A stretch of DNA of 64,000 nt from Sediminitomix flava (GCF_003149185.1 NZ_QGDO01000001.1:1116001-1180000); one strand, 5' to 3'; counted from the stretch's first letter, positions 44,526 to 53,741 are shown. The notes: generated from the sequence alone by a model not told the origin. Program-made: numbers and translations.

Positions 44526-46028
44526 TTATTTATTCGGTATATATTTAAATACTTGCTTTACAGTATTACCACCATTTTTTGTGATAAATCCAGTATCCTC
44601 ACAAACCATCGTAACTGTTACGATAACTTCTTTCGTATTTAAATCATATGTACCTTCACCTGTAACTTTTACTACTATTTCTTCTACATTATCAGATTTA
44701 GTAATATCTCCTTGAGTCTGCATTGAATCATCATACCAGAAGTATTTAGCGCCATTTGGGTTATTTTCTTTTGATTTCCAATCAACCCCATCTTTAGCTT
44801 TATACATGATAAAGTCTTGCTCTGCTACAATTACTTTTCCAGATGCAGCTTCTTTTTCTAACTGTACAAAACGAATAAAACCATCTGTATCTGGCCCTAC
44901 ATTTTGATAGCTAACTAGATCGTCAAATAGTTTATTGACTCCAAAGATATTTCCTACATGGTTTTCGTAACGATAGTTATCTTCTGTATGACCCCAGCCT
45001 TCTCCTTTAAGAAAGATATGTCTGTAACTACCCCAAAGGTTGGCATCTGCCTCATTTACTTTCACATATGGATAGATTGTACGAGTACCAAAAGAACCAT
45101 CTTCTTTTTGATAGTATTGCTTTACTTGATAAACATCATCATTATCTATATAAAGTACTCTTCCATCAGCATCTTTTTCACCTGTCATGAAATAACCATA
45201 TAAGTTAGCTGAAGATAACCAAGCACCTGAAAAATCTACCTTAGGGTCAATGATATTTACATCAAACGTATTTTTCTCTGTAGATACCGCATAATCTGTC
45301 ACTGTTGGCTCTGCCAATTTTACATTGATAAATTTATCAATATCAAGAATGCCTGTATTTTTAATAACAACTTTAAAAGTCGCATTAAGCTCTCCTGCTG
45401 TTAATATTACTCCATTTGATACTACTCCTTCTAAAGTATAATCTGTATCTAAAACAGCATCTCCTACAAAATCAAGTGCAATGACAACATCATTGGCTAG
45501 TGCTTCTGTAATACCTAATTCAACTGTAATCTCCTCTTCCAAATAAGCATTTGAAACTCTTGACGCTTCAATAAACTGAACTACTGGAGCATCGGCTGCA
45601 GGAGCTTCATTGTCAAGAATTGTAACTGCGCAACTATTTTTCTCTGCGACTAATTCATATTCGCTTGCAGTCGCTAATGTTATTATCAATTCTTTGTTCC
45701 CTTCAATCAATCCAACATTGATAGGATTCACAAAAATAACTGCTTCATTTGAACCACCTTCAAAAATAACTGTCTTTGGCTCAATTTCTTTAAAGTTAAC
45801 GCCTTCTTCAGCTGTTCCGCTTAATGTAAATGGAACTTCCAAACCTGTGCTTGGTACTTGATCTACCATTACTTTCAATGCCAAAGCCGATGTAGCGTTT
45901 TCTGCGATTTCAGAAGTTGTAAGTTCAAAACTAACTTTTGGCAATACGATTTCATCATCTTCTTTACAGCCTACAAATACCAACGCAATAGCTAGTAAGC
46001 TCAAAAAGTATTGTGTTACTTTTCTCAT
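44526..46028 (-). CDS. Lipoprotein with two Calx-beta-like domains and a novel C-terminal domain
   Basis: A 500-aa surface lipoprotein: A-I-A-L-V-F-V-G-C places the lipid Cys at residue 21, followed by K-E-D-D-E. Two beta-sandwich repeats follow, each with the Calx-beta features (S-F-E-L-T-T-S-E-I-A-E-N then N-K-E-L-I-I-T-L and A-V-T-I-L-D-N-E; the second starts V-Q-F-I-E-A-S-R). They cover about residues 30-240. The last 260 residues, beginning D-F-S-G-A-W and rich in Tyr and Trp, are unknown to me. I use the start MRKVTQYF because it gives a proper lipoprotein signal; the longer frame overlaps susD. It is 28 bases after susD, where third surface lipoproteins of SusC/SusD loci usually sit. 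Confidence 0.75.
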   Translation of the reverse strand: MRKVTQYFLSLLAIALVFVGCKEDDEIVLPKVSFELTTSEIAENATSALALKVMVDQVPSTGLEVPFTLSGTAEEGVNFKEIEPKTVIFEGGSNEAVIFVNPINVGLIEGNKELIITLATASEYELVAEKNSCAVTILDNEAPAADAPVVQFIEASRVSNAYLEEEITVELGITEALANDVVIALDFVGDAVLDTDYTLEGVVSNGVILTAGELNATFKVVIKNTGILDIDKFINVKLAEPTVTDYAVSTEKNTFDVNIIDPKVDFSGAWLSSANLYGYFMTGEKDADGRVLYIDNDDVYQVKQYYQKEDGSFGTRTIYPYVKVNEADANLWGSYRHIFLKGEGWGHTEDNYRYENHVGNIFGVNKLFDDLVSYQNVGPDTDGFIRFVQLEKEAASGKVIVAEQDFIMYKAKDGVDWKSKENNPNGAKYFWYDDSMQTQGDITKSDNVEEIVVKVTGEGTYDLNTKEVIVTVTMVCEDTGFITKNGGNTVKQVFKYIPNK

Positions 46029-46056
46029 TTTGTTTGTTGTTTCAGTTGTTACTCTA

Positions 46057-47478
46057 TTAATATCCTTCGTTTTGTTCCATATTGACATTAGGCTCAATGG
46101 CATAATCAGGAATTGGTAAGATTTGCTTATAGTCTCCTGCAGATACTGTCTGATTTAGAGCTCCATTAAAATCAGTCCTCATCACTTCTCTCCCTGTTCG
46201 GATGATGTCATAATAGGCATGACCTTCCAATGCCAATTCTCGCCTTCTCTCCTTATAAATTTCTTCAATCAGTGCTTGCCCCGATAGTTTGATATCTTCT
46301 GCATCTGGATTTGCTCTCTTTCTTAGAATATTCAGATCACTACGTGCAGTGACATAATCTCCCATCATCACTGCAGCTTCTGCTCTGTTGAGGTAAACTT
46401 CACTCAAACGAATCCCTCTTACGAAGTTTTCAAACATATCTTTTGAATGAAATTTCAAGCAAATTGTGTCTTCACTTGTATTAAGGGCATAAAGTTCTTT
46501 GCGAATATCACCTTCGTTGAAAAGCTCGATTAGATCTTTAGTTACCGCAAATTCATTTCCTCCATCATTACTTTTCCCAATAAGCATAGACATTTCTTCA
46601 GCTTGGGTTCCATTCATATCTACAACCCAAAGATCTTCAGTTGATAATTGATATCTCTCCGTCCATGACAATAGGTAGTTTTGATGATTGGCTAAACTAA
46701 ACTCTGAGCTAGAAATCAATTCACTGGAAACATCTACTACTGAATTCCAGTCTTCTTGATATAAATAAACTCTAGACAAAAATGCTTGAGCAGCCGCTTT
46801 ATTCAGCCAGGACTTTGTATAAGTACCCGATCTGTTTATCGTCATCAACGTAATTGCTTCTTCCAAATCTTTGACTATTTGATCATAGGTTTGGTATAAC
46901 CTTGCCCTTTTCGGTTGCTCAAAAACATCAGGTGTTTTTTCTAAGGTTACAATACCTAAATGCTGTGCATTTGCAGAAAAAGAATAAGGCTGAGCGTACA
47001 ATTTACTTATCTCCAAATGAGCAATCGCACGTATCGTTAAAGCCTCTCCTAAGATTTGATTACGTTCAGCTTCACTTCCATCTTGTACTAAATGAATATA
47101 ATTGATGATATTATTGACTCTATTCATCAAGTCATAGCCTGTTCGATAACTCAAAAACATTCGGTCGTCTTGGCTATCATCTTCAATATGGTCAAATTCG
47201 TAGGCTGCTCTCCATGCATTTTTTTGAGCAGAACTAATTCTTTTGCCATATTTGATTTCTCCCCCCTTCAGTGCAGGATACAAAATTGTATTTCGTCGGT
47301 AAAAGTAACTGTCCGCCAATAACTGATAAGCACTAGTCAGAGCCATAGTAGCTCCTTCCATATCTTCAAACACATCATCTTTAGGAATCGATGTTTCCGA
47401 ACTTCTATTCAAAAAGCTATCACAAGATGTCAGTAGGGTACTAAATGTTAGAAGTATGAATACTAATTTATTTTTCAT
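46057..47478 (-). CDS. RagB/SusD-family surface lipoprotein
   Basis: This is the lid and ligand-binding partner of the SusC-type transporter. It has 473 aa, with lipobox T-L-L-T-S-C (Cys19) and the SusD opening S-F-L-N-R-S-S-E-T-S-I-P-K-D-D-V-F. TPR-like helices include A-I-A-H-L-E-I-S-K-L-Y-A-Q-P-Y. The C-terminal family block is R-R-R-E-L-A-L-E-G-H-A-Y-Y-D-I-I-R-T-G-R, and the protein closes with L-P-I-P. I start at MKNKLVF; an ATG three codons earlier lies only four bases after the SusC stop codon. Gene order and spacing show an operon with susC. The ligand cannot be read from the sequence. Confidence 0.93.
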   Translation of the reverse strand: MKNKLVFILLTFSTLLTSCDSFLNRSSETSIPKDDVFEDMEGATMALTSAYQLLADSYFYRRNTILYPALKGGEIKYGKRISSAQKNAWRAAYEFDHIEDDSQDDRMFLSYRTGYDLMNRVNNIINYIHLVQDGSEAERNQILGEALTIRAIAHLEISKLYAQPYSFSANAQHLGIVTLEKTPDVFEQPKRARLYQTYDQIVKDLEEAITLMTINRSGTYTKSWLNKAAAQAFLSRVYLYQEDWNSVVDVSSELISSSEFSLANHQNYLLSWTERYQLSTEDLWVVDMNGTQAEEMSMLIGKSNDGGNEFAVTKDLIELFNEGDIRKELYALNTSEDTICLKFHSKDMFENFVRGIRLSEVYLNRAEAAVMMGDYVTARSDLNILRKRANPDAEDIKLSGQALIEEIYKERRRELALEGHAYYDIIRTGREVMRTDFNGALNQTVSAGDYKQILPIPDYAIEPNVNMEQNEGY

Positions 47479-47491
47479 GACAATCATTAAA

Positions 47492-50400
47492 TTAGAAGCT
47501 TGCTTTTAGACCAAATGTGAAAGAACGGGCTTCGGGAAAAGCATAACGGTATTCTTTTAAGCCATTACGACCTTCTTCCGACTTTTCTTTGTACCAATAC
47601 CCCAAATTGACAACCTCTCCAGTCAGTTTCAAGGCTGACATTCCAATCTTACTACAGATTTTAGAAGGGAAATTATAACCTAAACTAATACTATGAAGCT
47701 TGATATGCGTTCTGTCGTACATAAACCTCGTACTATACTTTGAGTTATAAGTAGATAGCGTAGGTTTTGGTACATTAGTTATATCTCCTGGTTCCTGCCA
47801 ACGGTCTAATTGATTCACAGATTGATTACGAACATTAATTTGCTTTCCATCTGAGTTGTCATAGACATATTCATAAGGTAAAATAAGCTCTCCACCTATT
47901 TCGTAAGTAAGCTTCACTCCTAGTTGAAAGTTTTTATAGAAAAATGTGTTCATCCATCCACCATAAGCATCAGGGTTGCTCTTCCCGATAACTTGGCGGT
48001 TCTCAATATCATTTGCAGTTTTTCCATCTTCTGAAATGCTTCCATCAGCTAAAATCCACTGAGGAGCTCCCGTCTGAGGGTTTACGCCATGATACACAGA
48101 ACCTAAAAAGCTGGATACATCTTTCCCTACAAAAAGACCATTTGCATAGTAAGTAGACTCCGTAAAGTAATCTTTACTATTCGCTAGTTTTGTAATTTCG
48201 TTCTTATTGGTCGCAATATTGAAATTTGAATTCCAATGGAAACCATCCGCAATTTCAATATGATTTGCACCCAAGGTAAGTTCCACCCCTTGGTTAATCA
48301 TGTCTGCAGTATTTACTGACACAGAGCTAAAACCAGCCTCAGGAATAGCTGCCATGCTTGAAATTGCATCTCTGATATAGTCATGATAATATTCTACAGT
48401 GACATTGAATTTTTTGAATCCCATATCAACAGCAAGATTTGACTTATACCTGTTTTCCCATCCTAAATCGGGATTTGGAGAAGTAGAAGGAGTTAAACCG
48501 ATACTTCCGTTATAACCAGATGAATTATAAGAATACAAACCTTGTGAGGCATAACTACCAATTCTAGAGTTTCCTGTTTTACCATAAGAACCTCTTAATT
48601 TCAGCAAACTAAATGGTGAGTTTGCCATAAATGCTTCATTCGAAATAACCCAAGAAGCACCAAAAGATGTAAAAATATCGGCAGAGTAATCTCCACCAAA
48701 CATACTTGAAGCATCTTGTCGAACACTTACAGCAAAGTTGTATCGGCTATCATATGTATAATCCAAACGACCAAAAGTACTGATACTACCCTCTGAATGT
48801 TGTGTACCAGAAACTGAGGTATTCTCATTTGGTCCCAAACCCGGAATAGTGACTTTTTCCGTAGCTAAATTACTTTCTTGTGCTCTCAGACCCGATAATT
48901 CTCTATTCTCAATCTGGAACCCAATTGAACTAGAAATAATGTGCTTGTCTGCAAACTTCTTATCATAACTCAATTGAGATACATTAATCCACTTTACATT
49001 ATTCTCTCTATAATCTGTAATGTAACCTCCCCTACTATATCCTTTTCCATTTTCTTTAGAGGCAAAAGTGTAAGACTGCTTGTGATACACATCCATCCCT
49101 AGCATATTACTTACTGTCAGTCCATCAATAATATTATAACCAACCTTCAAGCTTCCATTTGTTAAATAGTTTTTATTCCACTGACTATTCTGATGTAAAC
49201 CAGCTACAGGGTTCAATTGCCTATCAAAAGGGGCTGAATTATTGAATGAGCCATCTTCGTTGTAGGGAGAAAGAAAAGGGAAAAATGGATATGCTGAATA
49301 TGGAACTACTTCTTTGTTCTGGTAACTAAATCCCATATTGAAATCGACAAACGATTTTTCAGAAGGTTTTATATTTAAAGACATACGTGTTGTAAATCTT
49401 TGTGCCAGATTCCCTTGAGTAATCGTTTCGTAATCTCCATAAGTGGTAGAAATACGGTAATTTATATTTTCCACTCCTCCTGAAAGAGACAAGTTAGTTT
49501 GTGTACTTACAGCTTGTTGTAATAAAATATCACGCCAGTTTGTATCTACATATTTATCAGGATTATAACCTAGTCTGTACAATTCTTCGTAAGCTCTTGC
49601 TTCTGTATACCCAGAGTTCGTATAAGTATCAATAAAAAGTTCAACATACTGATCTGTACTCAGCATTTCTACTTGGTTAATCGCATTTGAAATACTCACT
49701 GTTTGAGAAAAGTCTACTTTCATTTTACCTTTTCTACCTTTTTTAGTGGTAATTAAAACAACACCGTTAGAAGCATTCGAACCATAAATAGCAGCTGCTG
49801 TTGCATCTTTAAGTACTGTAATACTTTCAATATCATCTGGGTTAATCATAGAAAGTACACTGATTTTAGAATCTCCAAACTGATTTGCTGAACTTGGCTC
49901 ATAGATATCGTACATAGGTACTCCATCTAGAATATAAAGCGGTTCTGAAGAAGCTACAATATCACTATTTGTTACTGCAGAAAGTGAACCTTGTCCACGA
50001 ATTTTTATACTTACAGGAGCACCAATATCTCCACTTTCTTTCTGAACCTGCACCCCTGCCACTACACCTTCTAGCAATTGGTCAGCACTCTGCGTTGTAA
50101 TTTCCATTCGCAGGTCTTCAGCTTCTACTTTACTGACACTACCTACAATAGATTCTTTGGTCTTTTCATTGCCATAACCTACTACAATTACTTCTTCGAG
50201 CATTTCTTCATCCTGCTCCAAACTCGCGTTTACGACAGTCTGATTCCCGACCGCAATCGCTTTTGTTTTCATGCCTATGTATGAAAACAAGAGTTCGACT
50301 TGGTCTTTGCTAGAAATTGAAATTTTATAAGTGCCGTCAAAATCAGTGATTGTACCTTGCCTACTTCCTTTTACCAATACCGTAGCTCCAATCAAGGGTT

Positions 50401-50554
50401 CTTCGGTCTGAGCATTTGTCACCTTTCCAGAAATCGTAACTGTCTGTCCAAAACCTTCAACAGGAGATAAGATTATCAGTAAAAAAAAGGCAAAAAGGAT
50501 ACTGTGAGAGTTTAAAATTCGACTCTCAGAAGTTTGTTTCTCTGTAAAAATCAT
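47492..50554 (-). CDS. SusC/RagA-family TonB-dependent outer-membrane transporter
   Basis: A 1020-aa importer. After an unusually long N-region (about 18 residues) and a hydrophobic core to Gln37 comes the carboxypeptidase-regulatory-like domain (I-S-G-K-V-T-N-A-Q-T-E-E-P-L-I-G-A-T). Then follow the TonB-box-like E-E-V-I-V-V-G-Y-G and the plug (L-Y-I-L-D-G-V-P, V-L-K-D-A-T-A-A-A-I-Y-G), and a 22-strand-type barrel to the C-terminal F-G-L-K-A-S-F. There is no STN domain, so it does not signal to an anti-sigma factor. It follows the PepSY gene by 6 bases and precedes susD by a few bases. The PepSY and protease neighbours point away from a plain starch-type glycan system and toward a metal chelate, peptide or glycoprotein ligand; this is inference. 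Confidence 0.95.
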   Translation of the reverse strand: MIFTEKQTSESRILNSHSILFAFFLLIILSPVEGFGQTVTISGKVTNAQTEEPLIGATVLVKGSRQGTITDFDGTYKISISSKDQVELLFSYIGMKTKAIAVGNQTVVNASLEQDEEMLEEVIVVGYGNEKTKESIVGSVSKVEAEDLRMEITTQSADQLLEGVVAGVQVQKESGDIGAPVSIKIRGQGSLSAVTNSDIVASSEPLYILDGVPMYDIYEPSSANQFGDSKISVLSMINPDDIESITVLKDATAAAIYGSNASNGVVLITTKKGRKGKMKVDFSQTVSISNAINQVEMLSTDQYVELFIDTYTNSGYTEARAYEELYRLGYNPDKYVDTNWRDILLQQAVSTQTNLSLSGGVENINYRISTTYGDYETITQGNLAQRFTTRMSLNIKPSEKSFVDFNMGFSYQNKEVVPYSAYPFFPFLSPYNEDGSFNNSAPFDRQLNPVAGLHQNSQWNKNYLTNGSLKVGYNIIDGLTVSNMLGMDVYHKQSYTFASKENGKGYSRGGYITDYRENNVKWINVSQLSYDKKFADKHIISSSIGFQIENRELSGLRAQESNLATEKVTIPGLGPNENTSVSGTQHSEGSISTFGRLDYTYDSRYNFAVSVRQDASSMFGGDYSADIFTSFGASWVISNEAFMANSPFSLLKLRGSYGKTGNSRIGSYASQGLYSYNSSGYNGSIGLTPSTSPNPDLGWENRYKSNLAVDMGFKKFNVTVEYYHDYIRDAISSMAAIPEAGFSSVSVNTADMINQGVELTLGANHIEIADGFHWNSNFNIATNKNEITKLANSKDYFTESTYYANGLFVGKDVSSFLGSVYHGVNPQTGAPQWILADGSISEDGKTANDIENRQVIGKSNPDAYGGWMNTFFYKNFQLGVKLTYEIGGELILPYEYVYDNSDGKQINVRNQSVNQLDRWQEPGDITNVPKPTLSTYNSKYSTRFMYDRTHIKLHSISLGYNFPSKICSKIGMSALKLTGEVVNLGYWYKEKSEEGRNGLKEYRYAFPEARSFTFGLKASF

Positions 50555-50560
50555 TCTCCT

Positions 50561-51751
50561 CTATGCGTCTTGTAGTGTTTTCTTCTTTTTCAGCTTTTGC
50601 TTTTTGTTTCGCTTAATCTTTAGCTTTTTTAGCCAAATGATTATCCCTGTAATCGGGAATGAAGTAGCGATCAAACAAGTGATAAAATAAATCCACTTAC
50701 TAAAAGATCCGGCGAAAGAACCTAAGTGCAAAGGCTTAATTTGGTTGGCGATCTTTTCACCAAAAGTAAAGTCTTTAAAAAGTTGTTGGTTGAGTATTTC
50801 TCCAGTTTCAGAATGAATTTCATATACATTTTCTGCGTATGGCATCCACTCATAACCTTCTGCTTGTTGGGTAACACTTATCGCTCCTGATCTGGTACGA
50901 GGGTAACTAATGTATGTACCGTGCTCGTGATCTATAACTAAGCCGGCCTTTTCCATGGCTGCCTCTGGTGACAATAAGCGTTTTGATTTATCTCGTTCAA
51001 TTTTTGCAGGTCTAAATGGAGCTTGTCCAAACTTTGCACCCATAATCGGCTCAACAGCATCTCTATACCAACCAAAGGACCAGAACAAACCTGTAAAAGC
51101 CATCAAAAGACAAAGTGGTAAAGTATAGAAACCAAGTGTATTATGGAGGTCATAATTCAGTCTGTAGGCACTTCCATTCCATTTTACCTTTAAGCCATGT
51201 TTTAGTTGTTTCCATCTTTTGGGCCACCATAAAATAAGTCCTGTAAGAGAAATTATAATGAAAATGACCGTAGACCAACCAACGATATGTCTTCCTAGAA
51301 TAATATCTTTTTTCTCTCCGTATCGAACATCTTGCAACAATAACCAACGGTGAAGTTGTGTCATTGTACGGAAGAAATCGTCTATTTTAGGGTTCCCCTC
51401 TGACAACACTGTTCCATCATAAGGGTTTATTCGGAGTACTTTCCCGAATCTTTGCCCTTTTTCAGGTCTTAGTTCATACTCATATGGTTTATCATCTTCT
51501 GCTGGAACATAGATCGATTTAACGCCTTTCTTTTCTGCTTTCTGAACTTGCCAAGCAACTTTGTTGATAGACAAAAATTCCTTATTCGCAGGAACTTCTA
51601 CATGCCATCCATCATTCAGAAAATGTCTGATTTCTAATCGGAATGTAAGTATCGTTCCTGTCAAACAGACAATAAAAAGAACTAAGCCACTCGCTACTCC
51701 TAACCAAAGATGGATTTCACCCATCATGCTTTTGAACTTACTTTTTGCCAA
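50561..51751 (-). CDS. PepSY-associated inner-membrane protein
   Basis: A 396-aa membrane protein of the PepSY-TM family. It has four hydrophobic helices: residues about 15-37 (L-W-L-G-V-A-S-G-L-V-L-F-I), 150-172, 205-230 and 350-375. A periplasmic PepSY region lies at about 60-110. Conserved histidines sit in and near the helices (E-I-H-L-W, L-H-R-W-L, D-L-H-N-T-L-G, K-P-L-H-L-G), suited to bind haem, and a very basic C-terminal tail follows. FoxB- and PiuB-type relatives reduce iron in siderophores, and XusC of Bacteroides sits in a siderophore-uptake operon. Here it is the first gene of the SusC/SusD operon, which supports an iron-linked role for that system. Confidence 0.9.
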   Translation of the reverse strand: MAKSKFKSMMGEIHLWLGVASGLVLFIVCLTGTILTFRLEIRHFLNDGWHVEVPANKEFLSINKVAWQVQKAEKKGVKSIYVPAEDDKPYEYELRPEKGQRFGKVLRINPYDGTVLSEGNPKIDDFFRTMTQLHRWLLLQDVRYGEKKDIILGRHIVGWSTVIFIIISLTGLILWWPKRWKQLKHGLKVKWNGSAYRLNYDLHNTLGFYTLPLCLLMAFTGLFWSFGWYRDAVEPIMGAKFGQAPFRPAKIERDKSKRLLSPEAAMEKAGLVIDHEHGTYISYPRTRSGAISVTQQAEGYEWMPYAENVYEIHSETGEILNQQLFKDFTFGEKIANQIKPLHLGSFAGSFSKWIYFITCLIATSFPITGIIIWLKKLKIKRNKKQKLKKKKTLQDA

Positions 51752-51947
51752 TTTTAAATTATTTAACCCCTTATTTAGATTGATTATAAATACGAATTTA
51801 TAAAGTATCGTCTAAAGTATTTAAAAGCACATGTTAATAAATGTAATGAGTTTGAATTATTAAAATTAAAAAACTCATTAAGGGTTGATTAAGAGTATTT
51901 AAGAAGTGGGAATTTATAAATGGTAAATGTATAAAAAGCATTAATTC

Positions 51948-51981
51948 AAAAAAGCCCTATTCAGCAGTCACTGAATAGGGC
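51948..51981 (-). terminator. Terminator of sulfatase 2
   Basis: The 11-bp perfect stem GCCCTATTCAG (51954-51964) / CTGAATAGGGC (51971-51981), read on the minus strand, ends in six T. It separates sulfatase 2 from the PepSY operon. Confidence 0.9.
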
Positions 51982-52011
51982 GAGGTATTATTCAACTATG
52001 ATGGTGTATCC

Positions 52012-53601
52012 TTAGTTTCTTGGAGCATTTTGGGCTGCTTGAGTCAATATTTTCTGAAGCTTCATTGACTGATAACTAATTCCTGCAGCATTCAAACTTT
52101 GCCCTTCTTGGAAAGGATGTCCTGGAATAGTTTGGAAGAACTCTCCTATTTTTTGCTTTACAGGAACAAATAGCCACATATTATCGGCATACCAACGTAA
52201 ATACATAGAAGATTCGTGAACTGCCTTCTCGTAAGGATCAGCTTTTAAGTGTACCAATTGGGGCCAGTTTGTGATTGTTCTTACTCCAGTAGCAATATTA
52301 CCTTCATAAGATGCAAAATTCACTTTCCAGTCATTCCAACGTACAGCATTTAGCTCTCCTGCCTGTGTGAAGTAGTAGATTGTTTCACGAGGTCCTTCCG
52401 TAGCTTCACCTTTGAAATATGGTAAGAAGTTATGCCCATCTAAATGAACTCTCCATTCTTTTCCATTAAACTCACGTCCTTCTTTAAGGTCTTCTACAAT
52501 ATTATCTTCTCCAATTGCTGCCATTAAAGTAGGTATCCAGTCTTCGTGAGACATGATTTCATTGATTTTTGTACCTGGCTCAATAACACCTGGCCATCTT
52601 ACCAATGCAGGTACACGGAATCCACCTTCCCAAGTTGTACCTTTTTCTCCGTGGAATGGTGTAATACCTCCATCAGGCCATGTTACGGTCTCGGCTCCGT
52701 TGTCTGTAGAGTAGATTACAATTGTATTGTCATCAATTCCAAGCTCTTCTAATTGATCTAAGATCATTCCTACATGATCATCATGCTCTACCATTCCATC
52801 AGGGTAAATACCAATACCAGTACGTCCTTTTGCTTCTTCTTTCAAGCGAGTCCAAACGTGCATACGCGTTGTATTCATCCACAAGAAAAATGGTTGTTCT
52901 GCTTTCGCATTCTTCTCTACAAAACCCATTGCTTCAGAAAGAAACTCTTCATCTGCTGTTTCCATACGCTTTCTCGTCATTGGTCCTGTATCTTTTACAG
53001 GTCCATCTGCAGATGCTCTGATTACTCCTCTTGGTCCAAATTCTTCACGGAACTCTGGGTCTTTCGGATAGTAATACGTTTCAGGCTCTTCCTCAGCATT
53101 CAAGTGGTAAAGATTACCGAAGAACTCATCAAAACCATGATTTGTAGGAAGGTGTTTATCTTGGTCACCCAAGTGGTTTTTACCCATTTGAGCTGTTGCA
53201 TAATCATATTCTTTCAAAAGATCGGCTAGTGTTGGTGCCCAATCAGGAATACCATGATCAGAACCAGGCATACCGATTGTCAAAAGGCCTGTACGAAACG
53301 GGTGTTGTCCTGTGATGAAAGACGCTCGTCCAGCAGTAGACGATTGTTGTCCGTAGTAGTCTGTGAACATCGCTCCTTCTTTTGCCAAACGATCAATATT
53401 TGGAGTTTGGTAGCCCATAATACCATGATTGTAAGCAGAAATGTTATGTACACCAATGTCATCTCCCCAAATCACAAGAATGTTAGGACGTTCGTTCTTT
53501 TTAGCCTCTGGTTTACCACCGTCTTCTGCCACTGAAGGAAGGGCCGCCCCTATAAGTGCAGAGCCTAATCCTAAGCCTTTTAATAAATCTTTTGAAGTCA
53601 T
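52012..53601 (-). CDS. Sulfatase 2, paralogue of sulfatase 1
   Basis: A 529-aa exported sulfatase colinear with sulfatase 1. Metal site W-G-D-D (Asp47-Asp48), maturation motif S-T-A-G-R at 88-92 with Ser88 (codon TCT, one base from Cys TGT), then M-G-K-N-H-L-G, M-V-E-H-D-D-H-V-G and Y-S-T-D-N-G-A-E. The N-terminal 30 residues share 26 with sulfatase 1, including S-K-D-L-L-K-G-L-G-L-G. The C-terminal 100 residues differ much more, so the two probably take different substrates. It lies 140 bases downstream of the second AraC gene in the same direction and ends at a strong terminator before the PepSY operon. Confidence 0.92.
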   Translation of the reverse strand: MTSKDLLKGLGLGSALIGAALPSVAEDGGKPEAKKNERPNILVIWGDDIGVHNISAYNHGIMGYQTPNIDRLAKEGAMFTDYYGQQSSTAGRASFITGQHPFRTGLLTIGMPGSDHGIPDWAPTLADLLKEYDYATAQMGKNHLGDQDKHLPTNHGFDEFFGNLYHLNAEEEPETYYYPKDPEFREEFGPRGVIRASADGPVKDTGPMTRKRMETADEEFLSEAMGFVEKNAKAEQPFFLWMNTTRMHVWTRLKEEAKGRTGIGIYPDGMVEHDDHVGMILDQLEELGIDDNTIVIYSTDNGAETVTWPDGGITPFHGEKGTTWEGGFRVPALVRWPGVIEPGTKINEIMSHEDWIPTLMAAIGEDNIVEDLKEGREFNGKEWRVHLDGHNFLPYFKGEATEGPRETIYYFTQAGELNAVRWNDWKVNFASYEGNIATGVRTITNWPQLVHLKADPYEKAVHESSMYLRWYADNMWLFVPVKQKIGEFFQTIPGHPFQEGQSLNAAGISYQSMKLQKILTQAAQNAPRN

Positions 53602-53627
53602 ATTGATTGATAATAAATTAGGTTAAT
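53602..53627. repeat. Leader block shared by the two sulfatase genes, copy 2
   Basis: ATTGATTGAT (53602-53611) directly abuts the start codon and ATTAGGTTAAT (53617-53627) follows. The counterpart is at 38940-38962. Confidence 0.6.
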
Positions 53628-53741
53628 GTATTTAGTCCTTTTCATTTACAAGCATATCAGGATTGAATACATTACAAATGTCTATTTTTTCAATCTTGAT
53701 GACTTTCAAAAAAACGACTCTGATTTATAAAAAAGCGTTTT

